Assembly: GCA_020633325.1 (NCBI GenBank)
Contig: JACKDX010000003.1
Coordinates: 22,583-86,582, forward strand
DNA length: 64,000 bases
From: Myxococcales bacterium
Lineage (GTDB): Bacteria; Myxococcota_A; Polyangia; Polyangiales; GCA-016699535
Direction: 5' to 3'
The notes beneath the pieces are model-generated. The model was given only the letters and a program-made list of their open reading frames with translations. It did not search any database and had not been told where the DNA came from. Positions within the stretch are counted from its first letter, which is position 1, and every line of letters starts with the position of its first letter. The translations under genes were made by a program, and so were the position numbers. Positions 36,706 to 45,585 of the stretch are shown one piece after another.

Positions 36706-39507
36706 CTAGCTTATGTCGTCTCGCGGCGTATTGTCGAGAGTTTCAATCAAGCGTCTCTGAGCGGCATCGAGATCGGCCAATCGTGCCCGTTCTCTCTCCA
36801 CGAGCGCCGCCGGAGCGCGGTCGGTGAAGCTTGGGTTCGAGAGCTTTCCCCGGATGCTGTTTAGATCTTTGACGACCTTGGCAAGTTCGCGCTCGAGGCG
36901 AGCACGCTCTTTTTGGGGATCGAGTAACCCTAAAAGGGGAACCAATATCATGATATCCTGGACATGAGCGAATGCGGTCCCGGCCGGAACAGAGGTGTCA
37001 CCAGACATTTCCACGCTGAGAGCGGCTTTGCATAGCGCCTGGATGGCGCTGGATTCTCGGGTAAAAAGATTCTGATGTGCGGCGCGGGTGACTCGGACCG
37101 TGAGCGGCAATATTGTGCTTCGCGCAATGTCGTGTTCGGCCCGAATCGTTCGCGCAGCAATGATGACCTGCTGTAAGAGGGCCACCTCGGCTTCGGCGCT
37201 TTCGTCGAGAGCTCCGGTGTCTTGGTGCGGATAATCGGCGAGCATAATGCTAAGAGGCGCTGAGTCAACCTTTGGGAAACGCTGCCATAGCTCTTCGGTA
37301 ATGAAGGGCATCATGGGGTGAAGCAGACGCAGGGTGTGTTCCATCACGAAAAGCAACGTCGTGCGGGTTTCGGATGCATATTTGGGATCGGCCAAAAGAG
37401 GCTTGGAAAGCTCTAAATACCAGTCGCAGTACTCATCCCAAACAAAGTGATAAAGCGCGCCAGATGCTTCGTCTAACCGATATTGTTCAATGCCTTCGCG
37501 GGCCTCTGTGATGACGCGGGCGAGGCGCGACAAAATCCAGCGGTTAAAAAGACTCTCGCACGGCTGCTGCGCAGCGACAGGGTGCGGGTGGTCCCCGAGT
37601 TGCATGAGTGTGTAGCGCGCGGCGTTCCAAAGCTTATTGCAAAAATTGCGGTAGCCCTCGATGCGCTTAATGGCGACTGGAATTTTACGCGTTTGCGGCG
37701 AATAACTGAGCAGCGTCATCCGCAGGGCGTCGGCACCGTATGCCGAAAACCCATCGGGATACGTCCGTTTGAGATATTCGAGGCCGCGGGAAGAAGCGCC
37801 GCTGGCCTGAGCTTCCGCGAGCAGGGCGGTGCCATCGATGCCTTTGATGACATGAATCGGATCGATGACATTCCCTTTGACCTTGGACATCTTTTCGCCC
37901 CGTTCATCCGTGACCATGCCTGCCAAGAGCACACGCCGAAATGGCACATCGCCCATGAAATAAAGGCCGAGCATGATCATTCGCGCAACCCAGAAGAATA
38001 AAATGTCGTAAGCAGTTTCCAAATCCGAAGTGGGATAGAAGCGCGCAAGGTCGGGCGTGCAATTGGGCCATCCCAAAGTGGAAAACGGCCAGAGGCCCGA
38101 GCTAAACCATGTATCCAGCACATCCGGATCCTGCGCGAGTGAAGTGCCGCCGCATTTGGTACATACCCCCGGCGGCTCGCGGCTGACATGCACTTGCGCA
38201 CAGGTATGGCAATGGTATGCGGGGATCTGATGCCCCCACCAGAGCTGTCGCGAAATGCACCAGTCTTCGATATTGGTAAGCCAGTGATCGTAAGTTTTGG
38301 TCCAGTCCTCGGGAATGATCTGGATCTTGCCAGAGTGGACCGCTTTTAGCGCTGGTGCCGCCAAAGGCTTCATCTTCAGAAACCACTGCGTAGATATGAT
38401 GGGCTCAACGATGCTGCCTGAGCGCTGCGAACGCGGCAACGTCATTGTATGCGGGTGCACGCCGCGCATTAGCCCCTTGGCTTCGAGCGCGGCTTTGACG
38501 GCTTTTCGAGCTGCGAAACGATCCAGCTCTGCGAAAGGCCCTGCGTTGTCATTGAGTGTTCCATCGTTATTGAGCAGATTGATGATCGGCAACCCGTGCC
38601 GCTGGCCCGCTCTAAAGTCATTGGGATCATGGCCAGGGGTGACCTTCACCACACCAGTGCCGAAGGCTGGATCGACAAGCACTTCGTCGGTGATGATGGG
38701 AATGACGCGATCCACAAAAGGGTGACGCACCAGTTTGCCATGCAAATGCGTGTAACGGCCATCATCGGGGTGCACAGCAAGCGCCGTGTCGCCTAACATC
38801 GTCTCAGGGCGTGTGGTCGAAACGACGACTTCGCCACCGCCTTGTGCCTCAGGGAGCTCGTACGCAAAGTCGAAAAGTTCACCCTGCACGTTCTCCTGGG
38901 TTTCGACTTCTAGGTCCGAAAGCACAGTTTGAGTTTCCACGTCCCAGTTGACGAGTCGACTGCCTCGGTAAATAAGCCCGTCTTCGTAAAGACGCACAAA
39001 CGCTTCGCGCACTGCATCGCTGAGCTCAGAGCTCATCGTGAAGCGCTCCCGCGACCAATCGCACGAGGCGCCTAAAATACGCAGCTGCTTGAGGATGTGC
39101 CCGCCGGCCCGAGTCTTCCACTCCCATACGCGTTCAATAAACGCGTCTCGACCAATGTCGTGCCTGCTTAGTCCTTGCTGTCGAAGCTGCCGCTCCACGA
39201 CGACTTGCGTCGCAATGCCGGCATGGTCGGTTCCAGGAATCCATAGGCAATCATAGCCGCGCATTCGATGGTAGCGTACGAGGACATCCTCGAAAGTCGC
39301 GCGGCACGCATGGCCCATATGCAGATGCCCCGTGACGTTAGGAGGGGGAATGACCAGCACGTAGTTTTGCCGGCCCGGGCGTGATTCTTGAGGCGGGGTG
39401 AACAGTCCTTCACGCTCCCAAAATTCGTACCACCGGTCTTCGCTCGCGCTCGGGTCGTAAGTTTTTGGAATGCCTGGTTCGGACACGTGCACCGCTTCAT
39501 CGCTCAC
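36706..39507 (-). CDS. valS: Valyl-tRNA synthetase
   Basis: 933 residues, class I synthetase. HIGH motif is HLHMGHACR (HMGH), KMSKS motif is KMSKVKGN, and the editing domain carries STTRPETMLGDTALAVHP. WCISRQLWWGHQIPAYHC, DVLDTWFSSGLWPFSTLGW and the C-terminal tRNA-binding coiled coil (LERELAKVVKDLNSIRGKLSN) all fit ValS. The start appears to be a GTG. It is preceded by a response regulator gene 22 bases away. No T-box-like leader is visible. Confidence 0.96.
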   Translation of the reverse strand: MSDEAVHVSEPGIPKTYDPSASEDRWYEFWEREGLFTPPQESRPGRQNYVLVIPPPNVTGHLHMGHACRATFEDVLVRYHRMRGYDCLWIPGTDHAGIATQVVVERQLRQQGLSRHDIGRDAFIERVWEWKTRAGGHILKQLRILGASCDWSRERFTMSSELSDAVREAFVRLYEDGLIYRGSRLVNWDVETQTVLSDLEVETQENVQGELFDFAYELPEAQGGGEVVVSTTRPETMLGDTALAVHPDDGRYTHLHGKLVRHPFVDRVIPIITDEVLVDPAFGTGVVKVTPGHDPNDFRAGQRHGLPIINLLNNDGTLNDNAGPFAELDRFAARKAVKAALEAKGLMRGVHPHTMTLPRSQRSGSIVEPIISTQWFLKMKPLAAPALKAVHSGKIQIIPEDWTKTYDHWLTNIEDWCISRQLWWGHQIPAYHCHTCAQVHVSREPPGVCTKCGGTSLAQDPDVLDTWFSSGLWPFSTLGWPNCTPDLARFYPTSDLETAYDILFFWVARMIMLGLYFMGDVPFRRVLLAGMVTDERGEKMSKVKGNVIDPIHVIKGIDGTALLAEAQASGASSRGLEYLKRTYPDGFSAYGADALRMTLLSYSPQTRKIPVAIKRIEGYRNFCNKLWNAARYTLMQLGDHPHPVAAQQPCESLFNRWILSRLARVITEAREGIEQYRLDEASGALYHFVWDEYCDWYLELSKPLLADPKYASETRTTLLFVMEHTLRLLHPMMPFITEELWQRFPKVDSAPLSIMLADYPHQDTGALDESAEAEVALLQQVIIAARTIRAEHDIARSTILPLTVRVTRAAHQNLFTRESSAIQALCKAALSVEMSGDTSVPAGTAFAHVQDIMILVPLLGLLDPQKERARLERELAKVVKDLNSIRGKLSNPSFTDRAPAALVERERARLADLDAAQRRLIETLDNTPRDDIS

Positions 39508-39529
39508 TGTGCAACATCCCCGCTGTGCA

Positions 39530-40369
39530 CTACTTGGCGGTCAAGCGTCGGAGTTCTTCGCGGATGAGCGTCTCGGCGAGTTCGGGCACAACCTCCCACA
39601 CCACTTGCTCGATGATCTCGCGCGAGAGGGCCATGACACTCTCGACCTGTTGATGCGTAAGACCCAGGGATGAAAGCCGTTCTGGAAGCGGGCCAGGCAT
39701 TGAGGCGGCAGGAGGGTGCGACACAGGCTGCTGTTGAGTGGCCGCCGTGCCTAGCGATAAGCGTTCCCCGGGACGTCCCATGCTGGCGGCGGGTCCTTCC
39801 TGGGCTCGGCCGGGCGCGCGAAGGCCCGACGTCGGCTCCGCGCGGCGAAACGCAGCCGGCGGTTGAGCCGATACCGCGGGCATCGCCGTTCCCGTCCCCA
39901 TCACGGTTTTCTGCCGCAGCCTCGCGGCTGCCGCAGCATCAGGGCGTGCGACGGCCGGAGGTGGTGCAGCGACCGCCGGACCGGCGGCAATACCGGGCTC
40001 CGCACTCTTGCGGCTGGTGAGCTCTCGGACGCGTTCAATCAGGACCTGAGTCTCGAAGGGTTTCGATAGGGAACCATCGACACCGGCCTGGCGTCCCTTG
40101 GCATCATCGTAGGGGTAATGCTCGCTAGCAAGCACCAAGGCCCGCACTTGCGGCGCACTGCGCTTAAGCTGACGGCACAGCTCGTAGCTGGGCATACCGG
40201 GCAAGGAGTTGTCCAAGATCACCACATCTGGACGCACTTCGGTGATGCGGGCAAGCGCCGAATCGGCGCTCGACACGCTGATGATCTTTGCACCCTCGCC
40301 AGCGAAACTCATCTCCAAGATGGTCCGCATGGTCGCGCTATCGTCAACGGCGAGAATGGTTAAGGCCAT
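39530..40369 (-). CDS. Response regulator with Pro/Ala linker and PopZ-like tail
   Basis: 279 residues. Residues 1-~120 are an intact receiver: acidic pair D9/D10, phospho-acceptor D53 (VVILDNSLPG), K103 (LSKPF). A ~100-residue low-complexity Ala/Pro/Arg linker follows, then a conserved helical tail LSREIIEQVVWEVVPELAETLIREEL. That tail recalls the helical end of PopZ-type (DUF2497) polar scaffolds, though I cannot confirm homology. There is no DNA-binding domain, so output is likely protein interaction. GGAG precedes ATG 40369. No histidine kinase is adjacent. Confidence 0.8.
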   Translation of the reverse strand: MALTILAVDDSATMRTILEMSFAGEGAKIISVSSADSALARITEVRPDVVILDNSLPGMPSYELCRQLKRSAPQVRALVLASEHYPYDDAKGRQAGVDGSLSKPFETQVLIERVRELTSRKSAEPGIAAGPAVAAPPPAVARPDAAAAARLRQKTVMGTGTAMPAVSAQPPAAFRRAEPTSGLRAPGRAQEGPAASMGRPGERLSLGTAATQQQPVSHPPAASMPGPLPERLSSLGLTHQQVESVMALSREIIEQVVWEVVPELAETLIREELRRLTAK

Positions 40370-40453
40370 GGTGTGCTCCAGCCCAGAGTTACGAACCTCA
40401 TGTCTACGTCACCTATAGCCAATTCGTCAAGAAATACCCGTTCATGGAGCAAT

Positions 40454-41776
40454 TCAGTCTGTGTTGTGCCCGCGTGAAGTTAGGGCATTGATCACCATGC
40501 CCGTGGCAAGCTTGGGATAAAAGAAGGTGCTTTTGGGGGGCATCACGGCATCGGCCTTTGCAACCTGGCACACCTCGTCTAAAGAGGTGGGTTGCACCAA
40601 TGCCAAGAGGCCGTTGTGTGATGACTTGGCGAGATCAAGACCTTGGTCGATGTCGTGGTGGTATTTGTAGGTCACCGACTCTCCCCCGAAGTGTCGCTTA
40701 AGCACCCGCTCGAGGAACAAAGTGTGCAAAACGGCAATGTCCAACGTCCTCCAGACCCTGGGATGATCAGGCATGTATTTAGCGAGCGGGTCTTCGGAGC
40801 ATGCGCGCAATATATACGCCCGCCCACTGCTTGGATCCACAAGTCCAATGGCATGGTGGTCGTGACGTGGAAGATCGCGGGCCAGTTGGTGCGCATCTTG
40901 CGCGGGATCAACAGGGCCCATCAGCTCCAAATCCGGTTCCTCGTTCAGGGCGCGAGTGAGGGCCTCCATGCTGAAATCCTTCAGGCCCACAATGATGCGA
41001 TGTGTCGGCAATACGACCACGCCCGGATCTTGCATGGGGACCAAGACTGAAAGGCACCGCGCCGCTTCTCCGGTGTTCGGATGCTGTTTGGCATAATTAA
41101 ACGCGGTAGTGTAACGATGGTGGCCATCGGCGACGAAGACATCCTTCGGCAACAAAGCATTACGCAGGCGCGCTAGCACCTCTTCATCGTTGATGCGCCA
41201 GCAGTGATGTTCAACCTGGTCGTGCGACGTACGTCCCCAAAAATCGCTGCCACGCGCTTCGCACTGCTGGAGCAGTTCTGTTTGCACAAGACCGTCGGCA
41301 TCATCGAAAACGGCGAAGACGGGTGACAGTTGCGCGTTCGTTGCGGTCATGAGCTTTAGTCGATCGTCGGTGCCGCCACGAATTGTGTTCTCGTGTCGAA
41401 AAACGCCGTGGGGGCGATTGTATTCTTCAGTCGCCACCGTCGCGAACAGCCCTCGGCGCGTATGAGCGTGGTTGTCGATATGAAACCGTTGTTCATACGC
41501 GTAGAGTATCGCCCCTGGGTCTGCGACCAATACCCCCTCGGCGAGCCACTGTTGGTACTGCATTTTGGCTTGGGCGTAGGCTTCATCGGGACCCACGGTT
41601 TTCGGCGGCGTGACCGGCAAATCCACGGCGACTATATTGCACGGGTTTGCTCGCAAAAGGGCCTGCTTCGGTTCCTCATCGAGCACATCGTACGGGGGGG
41701 AAATATAACTACTGATGTCTTGACCGTTACACGCCTGTGCAAAACGGATCGCATGAATGGGAAATAGTTGCGCCAT
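40454..41776 (-). CDS. DUF1015 family protein
   Basis: 440 residues. It matches DUF1015: FAQACNGQDISSYISPPYDVL near the start, YAYEQRFHIDNHAHTRRGLFA, and the key VFVADGHHRYTTAFNY. The DGHHRY motif is shared with the ParB/sulfiredoxin-fold free serine kinases (SerK), and an ADP- or ATP-linked kinase role has been suggested for such proteins; no activity is established for this subfamily to my knowledge. GAGGA lies before ATG 41776. It is divergent from the copper-monooxygenase lipoprotein gene. Confidence 0.85.
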   Translation of the reverse strand: MAQLFPIHAIRFAQACNGQDISSYISPPYDVLDEEPKQALLRANPCNIVAVDLPVTPPKTVGPDEAYAQAKMQYQQWLAEGVLVADPGAILYAYEQRFHIDNHAHTRRGLFATVATEEYNRPHGVFRHENTIRGGTDDRLKLMTATNAQLSPVFAVFDDADGLVQTELLQQCEARGSDFWGRTSHDQVEHHCWRINDEEVLARLRNALLPKDVFVADGHHRYTTAFNYAKQHPNTGEAARCLSVLVPMQDPGVVVLPTHRIIVGLKDFSMEALTRALNEEPDLELMGPVDPAQDAHQLARDLPRHDHHAIGLVDPSSGRAYILRACSEDPLAKYMPDHPRVWRTLDIAVLHTLFLERVLKRHFGGESVTYKYHHDIDQGLDLAKSSHNGLLALVQPTSLDEVCQVAKADAVMPPKSTFFYPKLATGMVINALTSRGHNTD

Positions 41777-41806
41777 GGTTCCTCACGGTGAGTCATCTCA
41801 TAAATT

Positions 41807-41852
41807 AACGCGTTTCGAAAGTGTCGGGCCGATCTCATCCTCGAACGCGTTT
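41807..41852. promoter_or_regulatory. Pair of AACGCGTTT repeats in divergent promoter region
   Basis: The 9-mer AACGCGTTT, whose core AACGCGTT is itself palindromic, occurs at 41807-41815 and 41844-41852, 37 bases apart, between the DUF1015 and copper-monooxygenase genes. Two spaced palindromes in a divergent promoter are suggestive of operators. Confidence 0.35.
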
Positions 41853-41886
41853 GCCCTGGATCATTAAAAACGCTAAGATTTTCCCA

Positions 41887-43545
41887 ATGACGATCAAGCG
41901 AGCATGGTTGATTATCGGGTGCGCCATGATCTATGGGGGTGGCTGCGGCAGCGACACTTCCACGGCTACATATCACGGACAGGTGCGAGCGGTGTTGGAG
42001 CGAAACTGCACCAGCTGCCATCAAGAGGGAGGCATCGCACCTTTTTCGTTAGAGGGCTATGCGAACGCTGAGGCAAATTCCGAGTCCGCGCTCGCCGAGG
42101 TAGAAGCGGGCCGGATGCCGCCATGGCTCCCGACGGACGATTGTCGCAAGTATAAAGGCGAGCGCGGCGTGTCAGATGCGGAACTCAGCGCGCTTCGAAG
42201 CTGGGTAAAGGGTGGAACGCCAGAGGGCGACGAATCCACCTATCACGCCCCCGACGCCCGGCCCGACGCGCGAACGACGCTGGGGCCCGCCACTGTCGAG
42301 CTAGGGTTCTCCGACCCTTATACACCGCGCTCCGACCGTGATGACGATTATCACTGCTTCATTCTTGATTTCGAGCAAGCGCTCAAGGCCATCGAAGGAA
42401 GCGGTTACGACGCTGATAAAGAGCGCTATCTGCGCATGTTGGACATAAAGCCGGGGAACTCTGAAATCGTGCACCATGTGATCGTCTACCGGGTCCCCGA
42501 GGCACAATCCGTGGAGTTGCAAGCGCTCGACGCCCAGGAGGAGGGACCTGGATATACGTGTTTCGGCGGTGCAGGGATCGGCAGCGCAGAGTTTCTCGGC
42601 GGCTGGGCCCCCGGCAGTTTCCCGGAACCCTGGGATGAAACGAGCGCCCAGCGATTGCCTCCGCATTCAGTGTTGGTTATGCAGGTGCATTATCACGCGT
42701 CAGATGCCAGCGAGGACCCGCAGACACGTGCCGAACTATGGTTGTCGGCTGCCCGGCCAGAACACATCGTAGATGTAGAACCTATTGCCAATCTGGATAT
42801 TCAGATACAGCCAGGCGATGCCGCCTCTAAGCAGAGCATAGCATTCCCCATACTGGGATGGCCCGGGGAAATTGTTGCATCGTTTCCGCATATGCACCTG
42901 CTTGGCACGGAGATTCGCTCTTCAAAAGCCTCAATGGGCACGCAGCCCGAACAGTGTCTCGTCGACATTCCGAAATGGGATTTTCATTGGCAACAGCAGT
43001 ATTCGTTTTTAGAAGGCGAGTCCGTGCCGGTTCGAATCGGCGATGCGCTGCGGCTCGAATGTGTTTACGATAACTCAGAGGGCAACCAACCCGTCGTCGA
43101 CGGTACAGCGCTCGAACCGCGTCCGGTTCGATGGGGAGAGGGCACTCTTGATGAGATGTGTCTCAATTTCGTCAGCATCCGTCGCCCTTATGCGGCCACG
43201 TCCACTACGGATACGGTGTGCGGAGATTACAGCGACCTTTATACCAGCTGCCGCGGATACAGCTCCGCTATTCAGTGTGCTATTGGCGCGGTAGGTGCTT
43301 CGGCAGATGTGCAAGCGTGCGCCGCATGCCTCGTACCGAGACTCATAACTTGTCTTACCCCAGAATGCCCGGTTGAATTACTGGCCTTAAATTCCTGCAC
43401 AAAGAAATATGGCACATTGAACGCCTTAGTGGAGTGCACAGTGGAGCTCGCCAAACTCGACGCGTGCGCTAGCGATTTTCTGGACTCCGGTGGATGTAAC
43501 GAGAGTTTAAAGACTGTCTGCGGAGCCCATATCGAGGGCCCCTAG
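41887..43545 (+). CDS. Lipoprotein with cytochrome c and Cu type II monooxygenase domains
   Basis: 552 residues. MTIKRAWLIIGCAMIYGGGC is a lipoprotein signal. Residues ~20-95 hold a haem-c site, CTSCH, in a cytochrome-c-like domain. Residues ~150-430 resemble the peptidylglycine/dopamine-hydroxylase fold: EIVHHVIVYRV (CuA-site histidines), VMQVHYHAS (HxH of the second copper), and ASFPHMHLLGTEIR (HxH/Met region). A Cys-rich C-terminal domain of ~110 residues follows. The chosen ATG 41887 gives the signal peptide; an upstream in-frame ATG (41821) would bury it. Multicopy in myxobacteria, these proteins have no proven reaction; oxygenation of a small molecule is inferred. trmB starts on its stop codon. 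Confidence 0.83.
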   Translation: MTIKRAWLIIGCAMIYGGGCGSDTSTATYHGQVRAVLERNCTSCHQEGGIAPFSLEGYANAEANSESALAEVEAGRMPPWLPTDDCRKYKGERGVSDAELSALRSWVKGGTPEGDESTYHAPDARPDARTTLGPATVELGFSDPYTPRSDRDDDYHCFILDFEQALKAIEGSGYDADKERYLRMLDIKPGNSEIVHHVIVYRVPEAQSVELQALDAQEEGPGYTCFGGAGIGSAEFLGGWAPGSFPEPWDETSAQRLPPHSVLVMQVHYHASDASEDPQTRAELWLSAARPEHIVDVEPIANLDIQIQPGDAASKQSIAFPILGWPGEIVASFPHMHLLGTEIRSSKASMGTQPEQCLVDIPKWDFHWQQQYSFLEGESVPVRIGDALRLECVYDNSEGNQPVVDGTALEPRPVRWGEGTLDEMCLNFVSIRRPYAATSTTDTVCGDYSDLYTSCRGYSSAIQCAIGAVGASADVQACAACLVPRLITCLTPECPVELLALNSCTKKYGTLNALVECTVELAKLDACASDFLDSGGCNESLKTVCGAHIEGP

Positions 43546-44195
43546 TGACGTCGCCCGGTTTGCCTCAGGCGGCAGCCCCCAACTACCAGGCCCTCGCCCC
43601 CCACTTGGGTGAAGGCCCTCAGGATCTCCTAAGCTTGTTCTCGAACACAGGGGAGGCTGAACTCGAGATCGAAATCGGTTTTGGAAGAGGCGCCTCTCTC
43701 CTAGAACGGGCAAGGCTCATGCCCGATGCTTTACTCGTGGGCTTTGAAGTAAAAGCGAAGCTGGCAGTTTTGGTCGCTAATCGCTGCAAACGTGAAGCAC
43801 TCGCGAACGTTCGCGTTTTTGCTGACGATGCGGCCCTGGCACTGGTCCGATGCGGGCCAAATCACAGTGTCGGGCGGGTGATGATATATTTTCCCGATCC
43901 ATGGTGGAAAAAGCGCCACGCCAAACGGCGTGTGCTCAACACGCGACTTCTTGATGAGCTCGGGCGACTGCTTAAGGTGGGCGGAGAACTTTTCGTGCAA
44001 ACCGATGTGGAAGACAGGGCATTGTCTTACCACCAACTTATCGAGGCGCATCCGGCGTTCGACTTTGGAGGCGCCTCCGGCTGGATCGAGCACAATCCGT
44101 TCTTGGCCAAGTCCAACCGCGAGATTCGCGCCGAGCGGCACGGCCTTCCGATTTGGCGGCTGCTTGCGTATAGGCGCTCGAACGACCTGTGCTAG
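43545..44195 (+). CDS. trmB: tRNA (guanine-N7)-methyltransferase
   Basis: 216 residues. SAM site LEIEIGFGRGASLL, FEVKAK, and the family hallmark MIYFPDPWWKKRHAKRR, then GGELFVQTDVEDRAL and SNREIRAERHGLPIWRL. It makes m7G46 in tRNA. Its GTG start shares one base with the stop of the upstream lipoprotein gene, a probably accidental but translationally coupled arrangement. It converges on the sugar porter gene. Confidence 0.93.
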   Translation: MTSPGLPQAAAPNYQALAPHLGEGPQDLLSLFSNTGEAELEIEIGFGRGASLLERARLMPDALLVGFEVKAKLAVLVANRCKREALANVRVFADDAALALVRCGPNHSVGRVMIYFPDPWWKKRHAKRRVLNTRLLDELGRLLKVGGELFVQTDVEDRALSYHQLIEAHPAFDFGGASGWIEHNPFLAKSNREIRAERHGLPIWRLLAYRRSNDLC

Positions 44196-44202
44196 GGATG
44201 CA

Positions 44203-45585
44203 TCAAAGAGGCGCGCCGTGCCGCCAGTGTGCTTCGATTTGCTCAAGACTCTTTCCCTTAGTCTCGGGCAAAAACACATAGCCCCAGACCAGGCCGAGAG
44301 ACCCGACTGCGGCATACAACCAAAATGCGCCGGCGGGAGATAAAGCATGAACCAACTTGAGAAACGTAAAAGCCACTACGAGATTAAACAGCCAATTGGA
44401 CAGCGAGCCGAGACTCATCCCCACCCCTCGCACACTCAAGGGGAATACCTCTGAAAGGATCAACCAGCCAAGGGGCCCCAGGCTTAATGCAAAGAACATA
44501 ATGTAAACGAGGATACTGATTACGGTCAGGTACTTGGTAAAAGGTCCAATCATACCTTGGAAGAAAAACGCGCCGCCCAGTGCGATCAGCGAAACCACCA
44601 TGCCCAAGGTCCCGACAAAATAGATGGGGCGTCGTCCCACACGGTCAATGAGCAGCATGGAAACCACCGTAAAGAGCACGTTGACCACTCCGACGATGAC
44701 GGCGGGTACAATTGATTCGGTATTGCCAATGAAGCCCGCCATTTTGAAAATCACCGGCGAGTAATAAATGATGGTATTGATGCCGGTAAATTGTTGGAAA
44801 AACATAATACCCACGCCTATAAAAAGCGCTCTATGCAGCCACGGCTGCATAATGTCAGAAGCGCCCTGGGTATCCGCGCCGCTGCCCCCTACAACCTCGT
44901 TGCGAAGGGCTTCGTATGCGTCGTTCACGAGGGCAGGCTCTTCAAGTTTTCGAAGAATAGCTAACCCTTCGTCATGGCGCTTTCTGCCAATGAGCCACCG
45001 GGGGGTTTCGGGCAAAAAAAACATTCCCATCAACAAGATCAGCGCGGGAAAGAAACCCATCAAAAACATCCAGCGCCATGATTCTAAGTTTGAATCGTCG
45101 GCGATGATGTAATCGCTGACGTACGAGGCGAGAATGCCGATGGTGATCATAAGTTGATTCAATGACACCAACGCACCCCGGCTCTTTGTGGGCGATATTT
45201 CGGAGATATAAAGAGGAACCGCAAAAGATGCGACACCGATCGCGATGCCGATAACAACGCGGCCAAGGATAAGTATAGGTAAAGTGGGCGCAAGCCCAGT
45301 CGCAATGGCCCCAAAGGCGAATATCACGGCCGTGACCAAGATGACTTTCTTTCTACCAAACACATCCGTGATGCGTCCGCTCGATGCTGCGCCCATCACC
45401 GCGCCCACCAACACCGCCGATGTCACCCATTCGAGCTCGGAAGCGGTGAGGTTCCAGCCGTCTTTGAGAAAATTCAGCGCCCCCGAGATTACGCCGGTAT
45501 CGAAGCCAAACAATAACCCACCCGTGGCAGCGATGGTGGCAATGAACGCTACAAAGCCGTTCCGCGGTTTAGTGGCTTGGTCCAT
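44203..45585 (-). CDS. MFS sugar porter
   Basis: 460 residues, twelve membrane helices, sugar porter (SP) subfamily. Visible signatures: GGLLFGFDTGVISGAL, the GRxxGRK loop (SSGRITDVFGRKK), PLYISEISPTKSRGALVSLNQL, the PESPR-like FLPETPRWL, QQFTGINTIIYYSP, and FLPETKGKSLEQIE at the end. The ATG at 45585 has a strong GGAGGA six bases before it and overlaps the trehalase 3' end by 17 bases. With the exported trehalase this suggests import of the released glucose by proton symport. Confidence 0.92.
   Translation of the reverse strand: MDQATKPRNGFVAFIATIAATGGLLFGFDTGVISGALNFLKDGWNLTASELEWVTSAVLVGAVMGAASSGRITDVFGRKKVILVTAVIFAFGAIATGLAPTLPILILGRVVIGIAIGVASFAVPLYISEISPTKSRGALVSLNQLMITIGILASYVSDYIIADDSNLESWRWMFLMGFFPALILLMGMFFLPETPRWLIGRKRHDEGLAILRKLEEPALVNDAYEALRNEVVGGSGADTQGASDIMQPWLHRALFIGVGIMFFQQFTGINTIIYYSPVIFKMAGFIGNTESIVPAVIVGVVNVLFTVVSMLLIDRVGRRPIYFVGTLGMVVSLIALGGAFFFQGMIGPFTKYLTVISILVYIMFFALSLGPLGWLILSEVFPLSVRGVGMSLGSLSNWLFNLVVAFTFLKLVHALSPAGAFWLYAAVGSLGLVWGYVFLPETKGKSLEQIEAHWRHGAPL

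Noticed and set aside
39508..39529. T-box or other tRNA-sensing leader before valS
   Set aside because: Only 22 bases separate valS from the upstream gene; no room for such an element.
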